Below are positions 59,101 through 64,000 of a stretch of DNA of 64,000 nucleotides, in pieces. The stretch lies in contig NW_026944390.1 in assembly GCF_033439725.1 (NCBI RefSeq), positions 496,001-560,000 of the forward strand, given 5' to 3'. The translations under genes were made by a program, and so were the position numbers. The notes under the pieces were generated by a model. That model had not been told where the DNA came from. It did no database searches and saw nothing but the letters and a program-made list of their open reading frames with translations. Origin of the DNA: Neurospora tetraspora (lineage: Eukaryota > Ascomycota > Sordariomycetes > Sordariales > Sordariaceae). Within the stretch, counting starts at the first letter, position 1. The number at the start of each line of letters is the position of its first letter.

Positions 59101-60900
59101 TATAAGAGACGGTGCTGCCAGGAATTGTCTCCAATCCTTTGAGCTATAGGTATGCGGCAGGACTTGGTACCAACAGCAAGAAATGCCGAAGCTGGACCAT
59201 AACCTCCGGATGATCAATGAATGTAGCATCGTGATGGACAAGAGAAAACAAAGTGAGACTGGAGAAACATGTCCGCGCGCTTGCGATTAGTTCATGCCCA
59301 ACAAGGCGTTGATCGGAGTTCTGTGCTCGGGCTCATGGTTTCTCTTCAGCGTGAAGAGAGTCACTTACAAGGTCATACGCAGGCAGGGTGAGATGTTGCT
59401 TCCCAATACGGGCGATGGAGCTGTCAAAGGTCCGGAGAAGACGTTCTTGGACGTCCAAGGATCGGGGTTGCGGCAACACTTTAGCGATGTGGCGTTGAAG
59501 GAAGGTGCCTATTGGCTATCCAATACTGGGTATCAGGACGGTTAGCAAATCAGGATTGACGGTGTGACCGGCAAGACTCTCAAGGTCGTGGTTGTGATCT
59601 GGCTTGCATGTGGAGTATCGGTCCGCCGGCCGGTCGGTCAGGGATCGCGAAAAGCAGACCGTAGGGCTTCCGTGGAGTCCTTCCCCAGATTTGAGTTGAA
59701 TGGGCGTGGAGAAGGGGGAGACAAAGGCGAGACGTCAAGTGAATCCACATATACTATGTATACTTTGCCTGAAGATAGGCTTCGCTAGATCTCGGTGCTA
59801 ACGACGTTAGGGTCCTCTGGTGACGGGTCAAGACACCAGAAGAAGAAGGTTCAAGAGGCTCCAGTCTGCTGTGACAGATGGAGCTGCCGCGCTACTGTGG
59901 AGGTTGCATGTGCAAGGCGGATTGGCGGGTAGGGTAGCGTCCCATTGCCAGAGCTGTAGCCTTGTTGGTTGAAGAGGCACGGTTGACGGCAGTGTCAAAG
60001 AACGGTCCGCTCAAGTGAGTCCCGAGCTGTCATGGACGAGATTATGGAGGCCAGCTTCTTGTCCGAATGCCAGCAAAATGGATGGATGCCCCCAATGAGA
60101 GCCGTGTTCCTTACGGACCTCGAGTAAACAAGAGTGTGGTCAATCTAATTCTCAGGCACCTCTTGGGTTTAGACGCCACCAGCCAGATGCAATCTTACAA
60201 CATGGGGATTCTGTGACGTTGTTGCGATGCGGAGGGCTTGGCGAATTGGGAAGTGATATGCAACGCCATTGTTTGAAGAAAGCATCCACAGGTGATGACG
60301 AGCGTTGGAGCACGCTGATCAGTCCTTGTTGTATGAGATACACACAGTTGGTGTAAAGATGTCCAGGCTTGGCGCTAGCGCTTTTTGATACACATCGTAA
60401 AGTGTACAGGTAGGCATGCCTGGCATGTTGAACGACTGCCGGACGGGAATGTGACGCTGTTGGTGACTTAATGGGCGTGTAGGTAAAAAGAGTAAAAAAT
60501 TTATAAGGGTGTCTGATATTGACAGAATGGAACAACAGCAAAGGCGTTGTTCATGTTGGGGATCCTCGTCACCGACCCAGAAATTTGTGAGAGCAGAAAT
60601 CTGGAGAGAGCTATAGTCGAAATTGAGAGGTGGTACCGTCCATCATCCATCCAGCCATAAACCAGAGGAAGCGGGCGATATTTGATGCAGGAGGATATTA
60701 AAGAACAGAGATGGGCTTCTGCTTTTGTCCAGCTCGCTTTTGTCCAGCTCGTCGCCATCGCATAAATGAGGGTGGTGTTGTGTTGTTCAGAACATGGAAG
60801 GACATGGCCTGTTCTGGGCCCCTAGAGTCTAGGCCCCCGAATGTGGAGGGAGACGAACGAGGAAAGGATGAACCAGGTGACTGAGGCCCGAGTTTAATTC
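56135..60900. other. Gene desert upstream of xlr-1
   Basis: About 4.8 kb in which I find no supported gene. Frames are short (at most about 130 codons). The best-biased one is an 83-codon plus-strand frame at 59294-59545, and it has no recognisable domain. The region near 56,800-57,150 is rich in CTACCT/AGGTA words common in Neurospora intergenic DNA. It may hold distal control sequence for xlr-1 or an unrecognised non-coding RNA. Confidence 0.45.
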
Positions 60901-63842
60901 AACTTGATATGCGCAATGCGCTCGCTTTGTAATGTCTTGGACAGGTAGCTGATGTTTTCGGCCGCTACCGAGTCGCGCACCATCGTCATCGCGAAGCAAG
61001 GCCGAACATGACCTGGACCTACAAAAATTTCCAGGTGGCTCCCGCCAAGTCGTCGTGAGTGGATACATGTGGATACCCCGCGATACTTGGCCGGATCGGC
61101 TTGGCAGGCCTTTTTCGGTCCAGCCTTTCTTCACCCACAGTTTGCCCCGAGCCTCCCCCAAAGTTCTCCTCGATTGCCCGCAGTTCCCCATCCCACAATT
61201 TCCGCGACCCCAGAAAACTCCAGAAAACCCGAAAAACGCGCCGTGGAGACATTCAGGTTCCATTACTCCACCTCACATCACGCTCTCAGACTCTCTTGAC
61301 TCTCCAGCCGCCAGCGACCTGCGGACAACTTGTTAACATCGACATCTCTCAAGATCAGGTTCCCGCGAGTGCGGGTGTGCATCTCTCTGGCTGCCACCCT
61401 CCATCACAAAACAAGGACATTCTGACACTCTGACACTGTACCGCATTGCCGCAACCAATGCCTCCAGCGACTTGCTTACCTAGTCGGGAGCTGGGCGAGC
61501 TAGGCTCCTGGGTCAGTTCCCACCCATCCGGATCAAGTTTAATGGCCTGGCCGCTCTCGCGCTCAAGTCCGGGGTCAGAGAAGCTTCCACTTCCAACAAA
61601 CCAACCACACAGCGGGCGCCCCAGCAGGTGGTGGATATCTCCAAAAGACACCACTGCCGGTCATGACAAAGGCTGTCCGAACGCCTCCATTCTTCCCCAC
61701 TAAACCCACATGTTGCCCCGGAATGGCCCGGCACAAAAACATGGAGTAAGCGGGCTACAGGTACGGTACCTCGACACCTCCGCTTTTCCCCCTCCCCAGA
61801 GTCGGAATGCCCAGAGTCGGAATGCCCAGAGTCGGAATGGGCGATCGCAACGGCCAGAGTCTGCACCATAACAGCAGGCACATATACCTACAAGTACGGC
61901 GACCACGGACAGCACCTACACTACAAGACACGAGAACGATGTATGGCAAGGCCGGTGGATGAGGTGGTCGAGTCCATCTCTTTCTGTTCTCCAGACCATT
62001 CCGCGCTCGCAGCCAAACCCCCTACAACTTGGTGCCGAACCAGGAGGGGAGCACTGGGGAGGGGCCGGCAGAGGGGATGGGAGGAAAATACCAATCAGTA
62101 GGCCCTGTCGTCCCCAAATCCTGCCATCCCTCAGCGCCATGACATACGCAGTAGTGACCGGTCAGCCACCGAGTCCCCGATGTTTCAACCTACCTCTATC
62201 TGTCCAAAGTTGAGACGAATCCATCCTCGAGGTTCATCTGAAGTCTACGACATGCTGGACTCCAGGATGGCACAGTCCCCTACGTATTCAAATGATAGTG
62301 TCCACGAGATCAAAGAGACAGTGTCAGATATGTCAACAAGTGTTCCTTGGGACCATAACAAGCACCACCAGCACCCGGATTCCTCAACGCAATAGGTTGT
62401 ATCCTGGCAGTTGAATCACCACTCGTTGCATTTTCCGCCTTGTTAGCGGCTTGGGTTGGACAATGGTTCGCTGTACATACACCGTTCTTTGTGCTTCTTC
62501 TGGGGGGCCACCACCCGTCACTACCACCATGATGCAGACACACAAGACTTCGTTCTCTTCTCCACACGCAACCAGTTCCTTAGGATCCCTGCCAGTAGGC
62601 CAACCCCGTTCGGGGAGTGCTCCGCTGTCTGGAGGGAAGGTGGTCCATATATCACCAAGTGAACCCTGAGGCAGCGGCTTCCACTTTCCCAGAACGAATT
62701 GCGCCAGAAATCCGCTGTCATATTTTTTCCCTCTCCCAGTCTCCCTCCTGCGCTTGACACATATTCGCCCTCCCCAGCCTTTGCTCACGTCTCCCCAGGC
62801 TTCTCCCGTCCCGCCGCCCTGTATATTGCCCTCGCAATATAAGCTCGTTACCTTCGTATATTGTCTCTGGCCCAGAAAGGAGGCGCGCTCGCCAATTGGA
62901 TCAGGTCTGGTCAGTGGTCATCGACCTCGCCGTCAACCTCATGTTGTATATGCACGCCAAGCATACATAGACTCTTGCCCAAAGTGCAACCAAGAAGCAG
63001 GAACCGCTCCAAAGAAAAATTACCGACGTCTTCCCCTGTTCGAATCCGGTCTCCTTTAGCCCTTTTGGCATTATCTGCTCCCTCCGGCCCCTCTCCACCA
63101 CTATACGGCACATAGTTGGAGGCTGAAGATACAGACAGTCACCCGGTCCGGACCTCAACCACGAGGAATGACAACTGCAAGACGGCGACCATCACGACCA
63201 AGTCTCACCCCTAACTGACGGGCTCGGGAGAGCGAGAACACCACTCCCCAGCCCAGGAATCTCCCGGCCGTCCTGTCTGTCTCGAACCACGTTCTGCGCC
63301 ATGTACGTTCACACACCCTCTTCTTTCATCACGACCACGTTCTCAACGGGGGCCGTTTTGATCCCGTCTGCTTACCCCTGCTTCTGGTCAACTTCTCTTA
63401 TACCCAAACCCCGCCATGTTGTACTGGCTCTGCTTCCTTCGTGCAGATGGACTGTACCGGCCTTTGTTCACACCCGCGTTGATCTCTCCCGCATCGTGAT
63501 GCCCCTTCTGCTACCAACCCTACGCTCCTGTCCCGTCCCTGGGCTTCCCCACACTGAATTCTAGTCCCCCCTGTTAGACTACTGCTGACCAGTCCGGCTC
63601 CCGCCCGGCAGCTCATCAAGCTTTTGCGCCAAGGGTTAGGATATACATAGCGCGCACCTCCCCATCCTCGCCGACAACATTCTTGCTTGTTACCTCTGAC
63701 TACGACTGGCACACTACGGAGCTTCAACCAACTGCCCGCTCTCGCTCGAAGCATCCGTCTTTGATCCAACGGCTCAAAGGCCTCACGCCGCCTGATACCC
63801 CCTATTTCCATACACATCATCAACGCTACACCTGCGGCCAAG
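60901..63842 (+). promoter_or_regulatory. Promoter and long pyrimidine-rich leader of xlr-1
   Basis: From about 61,100 the plus strand is strongly C/T-rich, and it stays so to the xlr-1 ATG. This pattern suggests a proximal promoter and a long 5' UTR. Many upstream ATGs occur, some opening frames of 70-100 codons, so upstream ORF control is possible. GGGG-core words that fit the degenerate CRE-1 consensus are present (for example near 61715 and 62050), but the consensus is too loose to count as evidence. The transcription start cannot be placed by eye. Confidence 0.5.
61795..61839. repeat. Perfect 15-bp tandem triplication
   Basis: The unit CCCAGAGTCGGAATG occurs three times without mismatch at 61795-61809, 61810-61824 and 61825-61839, in the xlr-1 upstream region. 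Confidence 0.9.
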
Positions 63843-64000
63843 ATGTTGTCTAATCCACTTCACCGGTTCGCCCCTTACCATGCTATGCCATCTCCTACCC
63901 TGCTGTCTGGCGGACATGTCTCAGCCAGCCATCTTCATGCGGCTGGTCTCGACACCATGGGCCCTGGCTCTCACTATGCTCTTCAGCAACTTCAGCAGCA
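63843..64000 (+). CDS. xlr-1: XLR-1/Xyr1/XlnR xylanase and cellulase regulator, N-terminal fragment
   Basis: Only the first 52 codons are inside the window. The start [17 protein letters not shown] closely resembles the N-terminus of Trichoderma Xyr1 (MLSNPLRRYSAY) as I remember it. The later [24 protein letters not shown] region aligns with the SHLHS...SHPYPMQHLAQH region of Xyr1. The family is a Zn2Cys6 activator of xylanase, xylose-utilisation and cellulase genes. The zinc cluster and the rest of the protein lie beyond position 64,000. The position near ro-1 agrees with my recollection of Neurospora gene order. The ATG is preceded by a long leader and has the context CCAAGATG. Confidence 0.8.
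   Translation, partial: MLSNPLHRFAPYHAMPSPTLLSGGHVSASHLHAAGLDTMGPGSHYALQQLQQ

Noticed and set aside
59294-59545. 83-codon plus-strand frame with fair codon bias in the gene desert
   Set aside because: Too short, no domain, and no convincing partner exon or splice sites. It is left unassigned.
61700-63842. Many matches to the CRE-1 consensus SYGGRG before xlr-1
   Set aside because: The consensus is so degenerate that matches are expected by chance in GC-rich DNA.
1-64000. CRISPR arrays, operons, riboswitches and 5S or other rRNA genes
   Set aside because: None seen. The repeats present are tandem, inverted or LTR type, and gene structure is eukaryotic with introns.

Overview
This window looks like chromosomal DNA of a filamentous ascomycete of the Sordariales, most probably Neurospora or a very close relative. 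The evidence is compact genes with short spliceosomal introns (51-106 nt, GTRNGT donors, CTRAC-like branch sites, YAG acceptors), GC-rich third codon positions, dispersed tRNA genes, and an AT-rich block saturated with CpA-to-TpA changes, the hallmark of repeat-induced point mutation (RIP). Two landmark genes are recognisable: the cytoplasmic dynein heavy chain (ro-1 in Neurospora) and, at the right edge, the first codons of the xylanase/cellulase regulator XLR-1/Xyr1. From memory these two lie close together in N. crassa. No database could be searched.

Layout from left to right. 1-5.2 kb: a long gene-free leader, then a WSC-domain cell-wall sensor. 5.2-8.6 kb: intergenic DNA with a tRNA-Lys. 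8.7-11.2 kb: an unusual GIY-YIG/zinc-finger gene whose acidic tail lies behind an in-frame stop, with a large inverted repeat at its 5' end. 11.2-13.2 kb: a NACHT-like fragment and a SLIP-GC-like GTPase gene. 14.5-19.3 kb: a cyclin, tRNA-Val, a phosphopantetheinyl transferase carrying an internal tandem-repeat insertion, and a DUF1774-type membrane protein. 21.3-34.6 kb: dynein heavy chain. 36.1-37.9 kb: a FAR1-type DNA-binding protein. 39.7-40.8 kb: histidinol-phosphatase with TGACTCA sites upstream. 41.3-47.4 kb: tRNA-Arg, a solo LTR, then a RIP-degraded hAT transposon holding a nested LTR element. 47.5-55.0 kb: a GED-domain relic and two tandem dynamin-like GTPase genes with the same exon plan. 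56.1 kb: tRNA-Gly. 56.1-63.8 kb: a long gene desert ending in the pyrimidine-rich leader of xlr-1.

The genes do not form one pathway. Most are housekeeping or regulatory: cell-wall sensing, retrograde transport, histidine synthesis, acyl-carrier activation and lignocellulose regulation. The accessory component is a set of large-GTPase genes (SLIP-GC-like, two dynamin-like genes and one relic), a NACHT scrap, mobile elements, and RIP-like scars in unusually short repeats around 9.3-11.2 kb.
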